A DNA stretch of 64,000 bases. Origin: Annulohypoxylon bovei var. microspora. Its lineage: Eukaryota > Ascomycota > Sordariomycetes > Xylariales > Hypoxylaceae. The translations under genes and the position numbers were made by a program. Numbering within the stretch: position 1 is the first letter of the stretch; each line of letters opens with the position of its first letter. The stretch is taken from NCBI GenBank assembly GCA_022836615.1, contig MU405266.1, forward strand, positions 62,001 through 126,000. The letters are read 5' to 3'. Shown piece by piece: positions 44,769-56,021 of this stretch. Under the pieces are notes generated by a model. It saw only the letters and a list, made by a program, of their open reading frames with translations, did no database searches and was not told the origin of the DNA.

Positions 44769-45240
44769 TCATGAATTGAGGAGCTTGTTCCGCTTTTCTT
44801 TTCTCCTTAGGCGTTCAACTCTTTTCTTATGCATCTTTTCTGCCATCTTCTCATACCGCTCTTTCTCTTCCTTCGCCGCCCGCTTTTCCTTGATGGATTG
44901 TACTCGTTGCTAATCCGAATGTCAGCTATACTCTACTAGCGCATCCCCGTATTGAGAATGAGAACGTGAGCTGTACCTGTCTTTCGGTTTCCTTTTCCTC
45001 CTTCATCTCCTTTTCCCTCGCCTTTGTCGCGGACGTTGCCATGCGCAATTGTGTCCGCTTCTCGTACGAGGTCAAGCCGGATGCCGGGCGAAATGCTTTC
45101 CGTTGGGGATGCCACTGCTTGCCTATGTACCCGTATAAGCATTGGATTAGACGTAAATTTGTGACCGAACCGTTCTCACCATTCTTGCGCATGCCCTGAG
45201 GTTCTTGCCTCTTTTCGACTGTGACGGTGGTGCTCGACAT
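44769..45240 (-). CDS. cgr1: rRNA-processing protein Cgr1
   Basis: Small, highly basic nucleolar factor required for 60S ribosomal subunit assembly. Three exons (45240-45180, 45122-44977, 44909-44769) join to 115 aa, as expected for the family. The signature is rebuilt across the first junction: MRKNGKQWHPQRKAFRPASG, then SYEKRTQ. The second half is one long charged helix (ERYEKMAEKMHKKRVERLRR) ending KRNKLLNS. Both introns are about 57-67 nt. The unspliced frame reads through both introns into non-family sequence, which is why splicing is clear here. Confidence 0.92.
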
Positions 45241-45680
45241 GATGCGCGAAATATGTCTAAAGAGCGCAATTCGTTTGTCGCAATGAAACTTATACTCTCG
45301 ATTCCTCTAGAGAGATCTTGTATGCTTGTGGGCAACGTATTATGAGCTAGGCGCAATATATGAATCAATTGCGAATAAAAAAAATGGAATACTGATACCC
45401 CACAAGTCCTTTACAAAATAAAACTGGAACCATCACGCATTAACCTTTTTCCTTGTGCGAATGTCGAAATGCAGGTCAGCCTATGTAGCTATGTACACTA
45501 ATAGTCTATCTTGAACATTGAAGTCTCATTGGCTAATAATCATCGTACCTATGTACATTGAAACAAGGTGTTCGACCTGCAATGTTCTAGCCTGCTCGAC
45601 TCGGATATTTTTTTTCTTTAGTTTCATTCATGTTGTGTTGTTTACCTTAGTAGGCCGAGTATGCCTTTCATCTGTACAAC

Positions 45681-45707
45681 TTCGCAAAGTTCGCAAAGTT
45701 CGCAAAT
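45681..45707. repeat. Nonamer tandem repeat TTCGCAAAG
   Basis: Three adjacent copies, the last ending in T rather than G, seen directly. Confidence 0.8.
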
Positions 45708-46212
45708 GGACCCATTAAAGAAACCGATCGTATATTAAATGGATCAAGGAAATAGAGATGGTATCTTCTATTTAAAGGGCGCCGGCAAAGACCCATGTAC
45801 GTTCGGAACTCACAACTGACAATTCACAGGGCAAACGGTCGCCGAGGATGTACATACACAGGATACATTAGATGACATCGGCTTTTCTTCTTCTTTCTCG
45901 GCGTACAATACGATTGCGGTACGCTAGCCCCAGCTGACCCTTGGGGGTTTGATATCACGAGGCAAGGATCTCTCCGCAAATGATTCAGCAAACTAGCCCG
46001 GGACTGTCAATTTTTGTCATCAGTTATCACTTGACCCCCCAACAGGAAGCAACTTGGCAAGGGCTCATCCTGGTTATTCATCGCTGCTCAGTGCTCCGTG
46101 TCCGTGTCCGTATTCAGATTTACGCACAACCGACGGATACAACATTGGGAGATTGAGGCTTGGGCATAGCCGCCAGAAACACGCGTAAAATCCCAAGTTT
46201 TGCAACTTAACT

Positions 46213-46238
46213 ATTAGGGTCATTAGGGTCATTAGGTC
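46213..46238. repeat. TTAGGG-containing nonamer repeat
   Basis: Unit ATTAGGGTC, two full copies and one shortened (ATTAGGTC). Each full copy contains the fungal telomeric hexamer TTAGGG separated by a TCA spacer. Confidence 0.75.
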
Positions 46239-46889
46239 AGTTGTAGGCGAAATTAATCGCTCGTTTGTTATGATATTCTTAGCTACGGGATATATCATGT
46301 ATGATCGGAGATGACATATAATTGGTAGTTAATTATTGATTTCAGCTTGATTCTGCACTTTGGGTCTTTTAGCAGCTGCCTAGCTACATAGTAGCAGTGA
46401 AATCTAGCATTAGTTTCTTTGCTCGAAAAATATTCTTAACCCTTTGCAAACATCTCAATGGAATAAAACGACCAGGAATAGATAGCAAGATCAACATCAA
46501 CCACATCGTACTGTTTATCCGGCGAAATACCCACAGACGAATGCAAAGTTATCTGAGCGCCTCGAATTGCTCATCATTGATTGGCTGTAAACCATGAAGG
46601 GCTAATGCGACGGCTGCTTACGGACACATACCACTTATGCAGTAAGGTAACGAATCGTAGCTATGTACGGCTGGCCCGGCTACCTGCTTTGCGCCGACTT
46701 GACGTGGGATGGGATTTTGTTAACTTTCTTGGCTTATCTCGTACATATTTCTGCTCTTCGTCTAGCGGTCGACTTCTAAGGTTGTTCATGATAGTAACTC
46801 GAGGATGAACGAACAACACTGCCTGCGTAAGCCACCAACGTAGAAACGGGTGGCCGCATGCACTGTTATGGACAACACTGCTATTAACT

Positions 46890-47204
46890 TCAATGTTTTA
46901 CGAGCAATAATAATAAGTACCTAGTTAGGATGGGCGTAATACCTACATATGTACCTGTGTGTGTGCAGGATTGATTAAACCAACATTGAATCTTGCCGAT
47001 TCTGAAGCCCCATCCAGCCGCAAATGTAACAAAGCCGCTAAGAGGAAGGAGGCCTAGGAGTAGGAGGCGTGGATGAACGATATCCAAGAAGGGATAGGGC
47101 GCTGCAGGGGAACCCCGAGGACTGGAGAGCCTACGTCCGAAAGAGGAAAGCGGTCTTCCACTACGCGGGCTGGCTTGTTCTTGGTACTGTACACGTCGAT
47201 GCAT
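46890..47204 (-). CDS. Possible 104-aa membrane protein (doubtful)
   Basis: ATG-initiated frame with an Arg/Ser/Pro-rich N-terminal half (SPRSGRPLSSFGRRLSSPRG) followed by a hydrophobic segment (LLLLGLLPLSGFVTFAAGWG) long enough to span a membrane. Codon use over the first 75 codons is coding-like; the last 25 are low-complexity. I recognise no family. It may be a real gene whose 3' end is spliced differently, or chance. Confidence 0.3.
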   Translation of the reverse strand: MHRRVQYQEQASPRSGRPLSSFGRRLSSPRGSPAAPYPFLDIVHPRLLLLGLLPLSGFVTFAAGWGFRIGKIQCWFNQSCTHTGTYVGITPILTRYLLLLLVKH

Positions 47205-49226
47205 AATTTCCAGGGTTTTCCAGTAGTGTAATACATAGTGTTGAGATGCCGGTTTGCCTGTCTGCCTGTGCTTGTTCCTGTGCCTGGCTATGCCTGTTGA
47301 AGAAACTCGAGATACTTATTCAGGGGTTCGAGGTTTTTCACAATGAACCACCTGAGTGAAGTTATGAACCCTTTTCCAGGGATGTTTTTTGTTTCTCTTG
47401 ATCTGATTGAGTGAGAGCCACGGAGAATAATTGAACCATTTTCTGCTATTCGCCGCTCGCTTCTGTATTGTCAGGGAGGCCAGTGTTCCGTTCTATGAAA
47501 TGCGCATCGCAATAATTCTGTATGCACCTTATGTCGTTCATAATGATGGGCCACCCATATTGGTAGCGGTAACGAAACCGATGGTAACAGGGTCTTGCTG
47601 CTGCCCTGAAGGCTCAAGTTCCAGGTTGCCATGGTGCCCTTATCTAAAGGAAGACTGGCTACATTTCCCCATAAACCACGGTTTGTTTCTTCGTCATACC
47701 TCGCACGAGCCTCAGTCAAGTCGTAAACGGCCACTGCACAGCCTGCACAGCTTGTTGTGATCACTGATCATGAGGTCATGGGCCACTTAGTTAGCATGGC
47801 ATTCGAGACCCGCCTGTTGCGAATTTCCACTTGGACCATGGACGGGACCATTGTCCCCCTTACAAGATTATCTTGGAAGAGGTAGAGGTACTAGGTAACG
47901 AGATGTACACTAGTGACTAGTCCACGTAGACGCAATCTTCTGCAGGGTCCCCTTACGGAGAAGCGTACCCTCGGTGTGACTGCAGATCGTGTACCTAGAC
48001 TCCGTGCGTTGAGTGTTGATGTGCCAGGTACAGGCAGTAGATAGGTACCTAGTAGTCGAGGTAGTGTTATTGAGGTGTGTATGTACTCCTAATAAGTGGT
48101 ACCTAGACGATTATCCTTCGTAGCGGCGTAGTTCGATACTGTAAGCGATACATTTCTAATTCAGCTGTCTTGAATGGGAAACTAGTTTCCGTGTCGTCAT
48201 GAACTTTCTTTGTTCAATGGAAAGGGTTGTCAAGTTATCAATGGTCGAAATTCGAAATTCGAGTCATTTAATATTACTTATGTTGTTATTATTTTTTTCA
48301 TTTTTTTCAGCACCTATATGTAAAATATTAAGGCTGCGCAGAAGCAGAAATGGTCAACATTTCAAAAATTCCTGCTATTAATTGATTAAATGTTATTTTG
48401 GGGGTGGTACGTGCCCAGTGCTGTTTAGTGTCCGCGGCATAACAGGCATCAAGAATAAAGATACATCTGGAAAGGTACTTTTCTTACCCCCCTGTCCCCT
48501 GCAAGCCCGAGATCCTTATTACCTGGATACTTATTACGTACAGTACAGCGTTCAGACAAGCCTGTCTTCCGCACGGTTCAACCTGCCACCAACCCGATTG
48601 CCTAACAGTGGAGAGTGGCTATTTTTTCGTGCACACTTTCTATCCTCTTAGCAACGTCCACCACCTACACGATAATTCCTCAATCCTTTCTCACACTCCC
48701 TCCAACCCTCAATCCTCAGCCGCCAACCACAACTACTTGGTCAATTCTAGAGTAAATCTTCGTTTTTCTTTAACGATTTGCTCTGGTCTTGGCCGTCCGC
48801 TCCTTTGAATTAATTCTTTCAATTCCATATTCTACATCTATCCTTATTTTGGTCCTTTCGTAAGCAATTTTTAGTCGAGAGAGGGAATCAGAACTACCGT
48901 TGCCTACACCGTGTTTTGAATCCGACCGCTAACGAAACATTCCGCCTCACACCAACGACGAGGTACGATTTTTGTGTCATTTGAGGCTACGACCTCACCA
49001 ACTTAATACTCTCTTAGTCGTAATCATCGTAATATCGCCAGACACTAATTTTGATTTGCCTCTCAGGCGTCTCAAGTTCCCGACTTCGCGCATCGTCGAC
49101 TTGTCATGTTCAAATAGCCTCCTCGGTCCCGACGCCTTTCGTCCGGTATAATACTCGGAAGTTACTCTATGATATTCCTCCGCATCTAGTTGCTCGGTTC
49201 TTTGCCGCGGAGCGGCTTGAAGGAAG

Positions 49227-52151
49227 ATGGCTACCGCATTAATTACTAGTCGCCCGACCGAAACGACTACGATGAGTGAAGTTAACGATGTTCCGTCGCG
49301 TCCGATCCGTATTCCGGCGCTTCAGGATAGCAAGATGAATCAACAACATATATCCAGCCCACAGCCTTCGCCGCGCGATAGTCTGCCCCCGCCAAACCCT
49401 CACTTCGTGTTCCCGGCTCGCCCGGCATCATGTTCGGCGCCTCCTACCTTCTCTAGGGCGACAGGTCGACGGCCTCAATCTGCTATAGATATTCCGGGAC
49501 GAATTTCTGACTTTGCGCATGAGATAGCCAGTCCCCCGTCACGATCACCTGCTTTGCCGAACTTCAGTTTTAACCCTAGCGTCAACTCTGGCCCAGATAA
49601 CGCAGGCCGTCCTTCTAAATCCCCAGCCTTACCAAATTTCTCGTTCAATCCAGGCGCAACTCTCAGCCCTGACGAATCATTACTTAGCCCCCCGCTTTCT
49701 CCACCATCGCCCATGTCTCCGAATCGCACAGGACATCGACGAGGAGGAAGCGAGTTTGTAGGTGGCAAACTTAAAGCCGGGGGATCAATTACTGTGATGA
49801 GCACAAGCCCAACAAGGTCGGAAAGTGGTTTCGCATCGCCCAAGCTTTCGCCTGCAGATGCGCATCCAAGAAGAGGGCATGCTCATCGTCGCTCTGGTGC
49901 AATCTCTAGTCACGATCTGACTATGATACTGAAGCCGAATAATTCGCCTACGATGAGGGGCAGTAGTGCGCCCGCTAGTCCGGCTGATTTTGGTGACCAG
50001 TATCGTAATTTCCCGGAACCAAGCATCGAGCCTCCTCAAACCGAGCCAGTTCCACAGCAGACAAACGAGGTGGTGGTTCAGGTTCAGGACGTGCACAGCC
50101 AACCCACATCGCAGTCACAGTCGGATCCGTCACCGACAGCACCCGCTCGTACACGGGTTGGGTTTTCTGACACCATCGAGGTTATTCCTCGACCTCTGTC
50201 AATGGTTTCAACCGACACGTCTAGTACGATGACGGTTCGACCTGGCCACAGGGTTTCAGGAAGTATTTCGTCCATTGTCTCAGGAACGAACCTGGCACCT
50301 GCAGATCGAGATTCATCCAATTTAGTTGGATCGAATGTTTCTCGCACGAAGAGTGATTCTCGTCCTAGTACTGCAGGTGCTGTGCTGGAACGATCACCAA
50401 GTCTTTTGGTGCTTACCGGGGATTCGCCTAGGAGGCGAAATTCGATTCCGTTATTGATGGATCTTCCTAAAAGGGAACCTGGATCGCCCACAAACTCGAG
50501 TCCCACTAAAACCCCCAGAAGATGGTCATTCTTCCGTCTCGAGCCCTTCGCGGGTGCTAGTTCGCCTACAAAAGCGAGATCAGCTAGTTCAAGTTCATCT
50601 GGCACAGTGGAGAAGAAGATTGAGCCAGCAGATTCATTCGGGGAATCTGAACCGGGACCAATCTTCGATGGCATCGCATCCCGCTCTGATAGCAAGAAGA
50701 GTTCAGGGAGAAAGAAGAGGCAGAAAAAGGTCAAGTCGTGGGCTGGCTCTATTCTGACTAGGAAATCAAAATCGCGGCAAAAATCAAAGTCATTACGCCG
50801 TCGTTCGCAAACGCCGCCGACCCGAGACTTCGAATACGTGGATGATGTTGATTTAGATGTGTTCGAAATATCAACAGCCCCAGTGGTTATGGTGACCGAG
50901 CCTGCTCAATCTGAAGCTGAACAGGCTACCGCAAAACTTAGTCGAACCCAGGACGAAGACACAGCTTATCCTATGATTGATCTCGATGCTGCCCTCGGTC
51001 CATTCAATACCCCTTCCAGCCGTGATGCTCAATGGGAAGAGGCACAGAGAGCCGGTGCTCCACCAAAGCGTCAGCTCCATAGTGCTGCCGGTTTGAGGGG
51101 ATTCAGTGGCCCGGGGATGCATTACCACCGCCGTGCTGAGAGTGCTCCGGAAATGCCTCCTTTTGAAGCTGCCCGAAGCGGTATACATCGCTTCGGTAGC
51201 TCATCGACTATGGCTGACGTATTTGAAGAGGATGAGGAAGAAGACGAAGACATGAGCGCAAAATCTCCATCAGAGGCTTCTGCCTCCGAAACCCAAGATG
51301 GTTCTGATGATTCTGACTCGACATCCAACAGTGAGGATGATACCAGCTCAACACCCACGCAAGAACACGAGCCCGGTAAATCTAGCCCGAGGGACACTCA
51401 ACATTCTCTTACCTCGATCAAGCGTAAAGGTAGCGGGTCAAGCCTAGATATACAGAGACCAGGATCTAGGATGAGAACCGATAATCCTACTACTAGTGGT
51501 CTTTACGAGGAGGTTATTGCGGAGGAACCTAGCTATGTTATATCTAGACGCAATAGTAACGTTATGGGTACTCCAGAGACCCCCAGTTCGGGGGCGCCAT
51601 CTCCTCGCACCATTCTCAACCACGAAGTCGACCCGCTCGATACTTCGTACCCAATTCCTCCGGCAATACCAACTACTCCATACTCGACAAGTTATTCATC
51701 ATCGTTTCCTTCTCCTCGCTCGCCTATGTCGTATGACGCGCATAGGATCTCAACTGCGCAATCCTCCATCAACGACGAACACAGCTACAACTCACTTCTG
51801 ATGGGTGAGCCGGGACCTGAGTTGGTACGAATGTCAGTTGAAGTTCCATCTTTGACGAGCGACCATTCGACTATGACGCGGGAAAGCAGCTTCAACCCTA
51901 GCATTCGACCTAGAAATATGCCGTTCCATGATCAACGACCAGCTTCGTTTTCTTCTGCGGCTTTCGGCCGTCGAAGATCGAGTCTGGTTAGCCTTAGCCG
52001 TTTGATCAACAGCGCCCATGGAGAGCGAAGTAAGCTGAGCATGGAGGTTCCGCTCGACACCGAGCCGGAGAAGAAGGCCAAGACTAGCAAAACCAGGCGC
52101 TTTAGCCGGATGATGCAATGGTGGAAGCCGAAAGGGTCTACTGAATCTTGA
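49227..52151 (+). CDS. Large Ser/Pro-rich disordered protein with NDR-kinase motifs
   Basis: Single exon of 974 aa, nearly all predicted disordered. Homologues in Pezizomycotina are commonly called cell wall proline-rich protein, but there is no signal peptide and many SP and RRxS phosphosite-like motifs, so an intracellular scaffold is likelier. An internal duplication, SPALPNFSFNP, occurs at about residues 107-117 and 132-142. F60-V-F-P63 fits the [FY]xFP docking motif of NDR kinases, and HRRGGS (170-175) and HRRAES (634-639) fit the HxRxxS target pattern. An acidic run (EEDEEEDEDMSAK) lies near residue 670, and the C-terminus is basic (KTRRFSRMMQWWKPKG). A long CT-rich leader precedes it. 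Confidence 0.85.
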   Translation: MATALITSRPTETTTMSEVNDVPSRPIRIPALQDSKMNQQHISSPQPSPRDSLPPPNPHFVFPARPASCSAPPTFSRATGRRPQSAIDIPGRISDFAHEIASPPSRSPALPNFSFNPSVNSGPDNAGRPSKSPALPNFSFNPGATLSPDESLLSPPLSPPSPMSPNRTGHRRGGSEFVGGKLKAGGSITVMSTSPTRSESGFASPKLSPADAHPRRGHAHRRSGAISSHDLTMILKPNNSPTMRGSSAPASPADFGDQYRNFPEPSIEPPQTEPVPQQTNEVVVQVQDVHSQPTSQSQSDPSPTAPARTRVGFSDTIEVIPRPLSMVSTDTSSTMTVRPGHRVSGSISSIVSGTNLAPADRDSSNLVGSNVSRTKSDSRPSTAGAVLERSPSLLVLTGDSPRRRNSIPLLMDLPKREPGSPTNSSPTKTPRRWSFFRLEPFAGASSPTKARSASSSSSGTVEKKIEPADSFGESEPGPIFDGIASRSDSKKSSGRKKRQKKVKSWAGSILTRKSKSRQKSKSLRRRSQTPPTRDFEYVDDVDLDVFEISTAPVVMVTEPAQSEAEQATAKLSRTQDEDTAYPMIDLDAALGPFNTPSSRDAQWEEAQRAGAPPKRQLHSAAGLRGFSGPGMHYHRRAESAPEMPPFEAARSGIHRFGSSSTMADVFEEDEEEDEDMSAKSPSEASASETQDGSDDSDSTSNSEDDTSSTPTQEHEPGKSSPRDTQHSLTSIKRKGSGSSLDIQRPGSRMRTDNPTTSGLYEEVIAEEPSYVISRRNSNVMGTPETPSSGAPSPRTILNHEVDPLDTSYPIPPAIPTTPYSTSYSSSFPSPRSPMSYDAHRISTAQSSINDEHSYNSLLMGEPGPELVRMSVEVPSLTSDHSTMTRESSFNPSIRPRNMPFHDQRPASFSSAAFGRRRSSLVSLSRLINSAHGERSKLSMEVPLDTEPEKKAKTSKTRRFSRMMQWWKPKGSTES

Positions 52152-53489
52152 GTGAGGTGCTTTGACATTTGCTCATAGCTAAATTCTTGCTATGCGCTCC
52201 TATCGCTTGCAGAAATAGGTTGACGTCGGTCAACAGCTTAGCTCTTGCTTCAATCTACCATTCACGGATACGATGAAGTTCATGTATTCTCACGGATTTC
52301 CCACCACCATGAAGTCGAGCTCCACACAGATGGACAGCTCCTCGATGGTATTTTGAAACACTCGCTTACGACTTTATTTGCGCAACAGGCATTCTGTGCG
52401 CACATGAGAACCCGAAATATCAGGGTTTTATTTTTCTCACAATCATTTATTAACGAACGCATGACGGCACCTTGAGCCATTTCATGACTACGGTTCCGGT
52501 TTTAGGACTCCGTCAAGTCCATATCCGTTGCTTAAGAAGAAACTGAATGGCCATATAGGCTGGCAAAAAAAAATCACATGGCATCATCTAAGGGTGATGT
52601 GTCTGCTTTCTCTGGACATAGCACGCGAAAGGGGGGGGGGGGGGGGACGATATGGGTGGAAAGGGATCTGAGGAAGATGAAGATGTTCCATAGAACTTCA
52701 AGTTCGTTGCTACATGAGCTGCAGAATAGGTGGTCGTTCAAATCGACTATTTAAATATGCAGGTTTGTACACAAGTAATAGTGAACATACATTATTATGC
52801 ATATGATATATCGTTATTTTTGGCCTTAACGTGACTTCGTGCTTCGTGCTTCAGTGATAATTGCAGATCATTTACTTGTATAGATGTGGAAGATGCCAAG
52901 CAAAGCTTACCTTAAGATACGGGGAACATGTGCAATGAAGTCAAATTGTCATTTGCGTTGACATAATATAACCTCGTGGCAAGTAAACATAATAGTTCAT
53001 GGCTACCAAATTTACACCATTTAAGGAAGCTAATCACGATACTCCACGACAGGGAGCCAAGAGAACTACTATGTATGTAAATAGTGAATGGTGAATGGTT
53101 AGATGATGTTCAGCAAAGGCAATATCCTCGATTAAGTAATTTATCGTTTAAGTGCATATATATTTCACCATACGAAACCTCGGCCTGTAATGTACTTCGC
53201 CGCCACCCAATGAAAACGCGGACCCCTGTCTAGTCCAATTGGATACCTACCGAGACGTCGGCGCCGGAACTTTATTGCCTTTAGGTCCATATCATATCAT
53301 ACGTACATGCTGTAATAGCTTGGCCAGCTTGTTCTTGTTTAAATCTTGGGTATCTATATCTCGACCAACCTTGGAAATCTCAAGATCTCTCCGAACCAGA
53401 TCCAAACTTTGGATTCCTTTTCCGACCCCTTTTTATATACATACCTAAAATACAGGAGTAGAAGGATTTACTCCGTATTATAAGAACAC
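52152..53489. other. Intergenic region with G16 run
   Basis: About 1.3 kb between the disordered protein and PEX4. It holds a run of 16 G (52631-52646) and AT-rich sequence around 52740-52830. No gene is supported. Confidence 0.5.
52631..52646. repeat. Homopolymer run of 16 G
   Basis: Uninterrupted G run on the plus strand, counted directly. Such runs are also prone to length error in sequencing. Confidence 0.85.
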
Positions 53490-54128
53490 ATGTCGTCTAA
53501 TAACGTGCCCGCGTCGGCGGCCTCCCCACGCAACGCGACGAAACGCCTGTTGAAGGAGCTCGCCGTCTGGGAGAAGGAGGCGCCGAACGAGGCGGGGATC
53601 GAGCGCTTGGGGCCGGTGAGCGAGGACGAGCTGCTGCATTGGGGGGCCGTGGTCAACGGACGAGGCGTAGGTTCTGGCTATGATGGTACGTCCCAACTTA
53701 CCACCCCTTCTTCTTCTCCCTCCCATTCTCCTTTCACAGCTATTCGTACATCCGTATACTAGTCCATTATATAATACACCGACTCACCCGCGACCAAAAC
53801 AGAAGGCCGCTGGCTCCTCGACATAACGATCCCGCCGTCGTACCCGCTGCAGCCGCCGAAGATCTCGTTCGAGACGCCGATCGTGCACGCCAACATCGCG
53901 TTCCGCAGCGGCGAGATCTGCCTGGACCTGCTGAAGGAGGCGTGGACGCCGGCGTACAGCGTGCTGGAGTGCGTGCGCGCCGTGCGCATGCTGCTCAGCT
54001 GCCCCGAGACCGACAGCCCCCTCAACGTCGACGTCGCCGCCCTGCTGCGCGGCGGCGACGTCCTCGGCGCCCGCCGCCTCGTCGAGTTCTGGGTCCGCGA
54101 CGAGGCCGGGCGGTACGAGGGCAGGTAG
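53490..54128 (+). CDS. pex4: Peroxisomal ubiquitin-conjugating enzyme Pex4
   Basis: E2 enzyme that monoubiquitinates the import receptor Pex5 on a cysteine so that it can be recycled from the peroxisome membrane. Two exons (53490-53685, 53803-54128) join to 173 aa. UBC-fold features: TKRLLKELAVWEKE (helix 1), RWLLDITIPPSYPLQPPKI, and the active-site Cys in SGEICLDLLKEAWTP. The segment LNVDVAALLRGGDVLGARRLV at the end is typical of Pex4. The usual HPN triad before the catalytic Cys reads HAN (VHANIAF). Both exons use almost only G/C-ending codons, against AT-rich flanks. Convergent with ANP1. Confidence 0.9.
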
Positions 54129-54867
54129 TACCCGGGGGAGGGGGGTCTTACCTAGGGGAAGGAGGAGAAGAAGAAGAAGGTGCGTGATGATAGGTTGATG
54201 ACTACCTACTTATTGATAGAGACTGGGTTATGATCATTACATACGGCAAATAGGAGAAAGACGGATGCAGGTGGGCAAACACAAACAAACAAGCTCGAAT
54301 ATAAGAGTCGATGATGAGGTAAAGGCGCTATTTGCACTTGGAAAGGAAAACGGCCGTCACAGCCGTAGTTAATAAGGATGAGACATGAAGGCGTTTGTTG
54401 GATTGTGGGACCTCGGGCCGCCGTCTCTAGCATATGAACTTAGTATCGAACGACTGTTAATTTGATCATGATATGCTGTTCATCAATATCTCCCCGCGGT
54501 TCGGGAGAGGAAGATCATCTAAATATATGATTGTCAACGCGCCTAGAGCAGCTCTTGCCCCGACTCCTTGTATTGCTGTAACGCCCGTTGGGCCCTAGCC
54601 TGATGTAACAGATTTATAAAAATAAGATAAAACAATGAACCCCGTCCTGCGATGCTGCAATAAATATCTACAGGAAGCCCCCTTTTCCACCACAGCCGTG
54701 ACGGCTGCGGGTGTTTCAGTAGCGCATGCTCCGTCGTCGCAAACAAATACGGCCACGTATAAACTCCTCATCTCCGTAATGCACCGTTCCGAGACTCGTG
54801 ACAGATTACAAGGTTCGTAATAACCAAAAGTGGTTTGAGCCGCAGTTTTGTTTCATCCCCTATTCGT
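54129..54867. other. Convergent intergenic spacer
   Basis: 3' flanks of PEX4 and ANP1, about 740 bp. The PEX4 side has an A/G-rich run near 54155-54180. No gene supported. Confidence 0.5.
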
Positions 54868-56021
54868 TTATTCGTTGTAGTGATAAACCTGGGTTCGTAA
54901 AGTTAGCGGATAGACCTTTTCAAGTGGTATCGGTGTATAAGATCAGTTAGTACCTTATAGTTAGGCAGTCCTGTAGAATGCCAGCCTAATCTCCTCGCCA
55001 TCTTCGCAAATCCTTCCGTCTCAATCAGATGATAAAATGGAAATGGAGGGAACATGGCACCGTCGCGATGGACATCTGCCTTAACTAGTAAGGCAGTGCC
55101 ACCTACGCCATCCAGAGGCACCTCTAAATTCCGTTCGTCCTCCTTCTCTGCCATGTACGCCATCAATGCTCGATATGTTGCCATCTCGGAGTATCCTTCG
55201 AGGATGATATCGTCCGGACCCATCTTAGAACCGATTTCCTGTGCGGTCGGGCTATCTTGCCAGCTATTGAAATCGTACGGTCGTTCCGCAGGCTTGCCTG
55301 TTTCGGTATTGATATATCTCTGATAGCAGTTCGGTACAATGATAGGCTTGTCGTGTTTTGCAAGATCCTGTATCAAGGTGGGCGGCGTCTCGATAATGTC
55401 AGAATCCAACCATAGCACCCACGAGGTATCAGCCCCTAGGGTAGTGAAGAGCAGCGAGTTTCGTGCTCTGGACATCGAGGCGCGTCTCGCCTTCTGATTC
55501 GCCATTTTGTGTCGTTCACCTTCGTCTTGTGATGTTAGAGGAGGGTCGAAGTCTTGTCGCTCGATGATTATGCTCCGGAACCGTTCCTTAGCCGGACCCT
55601 TCTGGGTCTTGGTAATCTCAGCCTGCAGCGCGGTCGTCGCGGCATTACCCTCCTTGTTCTTGGGTAGAATGAAGCCGATGGTAATGAGATCGCGAGGGTA
55701 TTGTAGTTTCAGAACATTATCCCAGTATTCCTGATAGAAGCGCGCCATTGGGGTTAGAATTAGGACAGCCTCCCGATTGCCAATGGGATCGGGTGTAATT
55801 GTGACATTATTTAGGTTGAAACGGCGGACAGGCGGTCTTTCGCCGATGAGACTAGACTTCACGACAGGTTTCCGGGTGGGAGGTCTGTTCGCGCTGGCGG
55901 ATTGAGAGCTCGAGCCGCTGTGGGAGAGAAAGTAAATTATGAATAGGCAAAGTATCGCGCCGATAAATAAGGTAACATAGTTCGTCCTGCGTAGGCGGAC
56001 CGGCCCCATAGGGCGCGCCAT
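54868..56021 (-). CDS. anp1: Mannan polymerase II complex subunit Anp1 (GT62)
   Basis: Golgi alpha-mannosyltransferase of family GT62, part of the complex that extends the mannan backbone on N-glycans. Two exons (56021-54954, 54888-54868) give 362 aa. It is a type II membrane protein: short basic N-terminus (MARPMGPVRLRRTN), one membrane helix (YVTLFIGAILCLFIIYFLSH), then the lumenal catalytic domain. Metal/nucleotide-sugar site DSDI lies in SWVLWLDSDIIETPPTL, followed by LEGYSEMATYRALMAYM and VKADVHRDGAMFPPFPFYH. The resemblance is closer to Anp1 than Mnn9 or Van1. The last exon is only seven codons including the stop (VYHYNE), restoring the conserved C-terminus that the unspliced frame would lose. 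Confidence 0.9.

Larger units (their letters stand above)
45241..49226. other. Four-kilobase region almost without coding signal
   Basis: The largest spacer in the window. It holds a nine-base repeat (45681-45707), a TTAGGG-containing repeat (46213-46238), a possible membrane ORF (46890-47204), CCTAGG motifs (48041-48054), and from about 48650 a CT-rich stretch that is probably the long leader of the downstream disordered protein. It may contain a non-coding transcript, but no RNA family was recognised. Confidence 0.5.
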
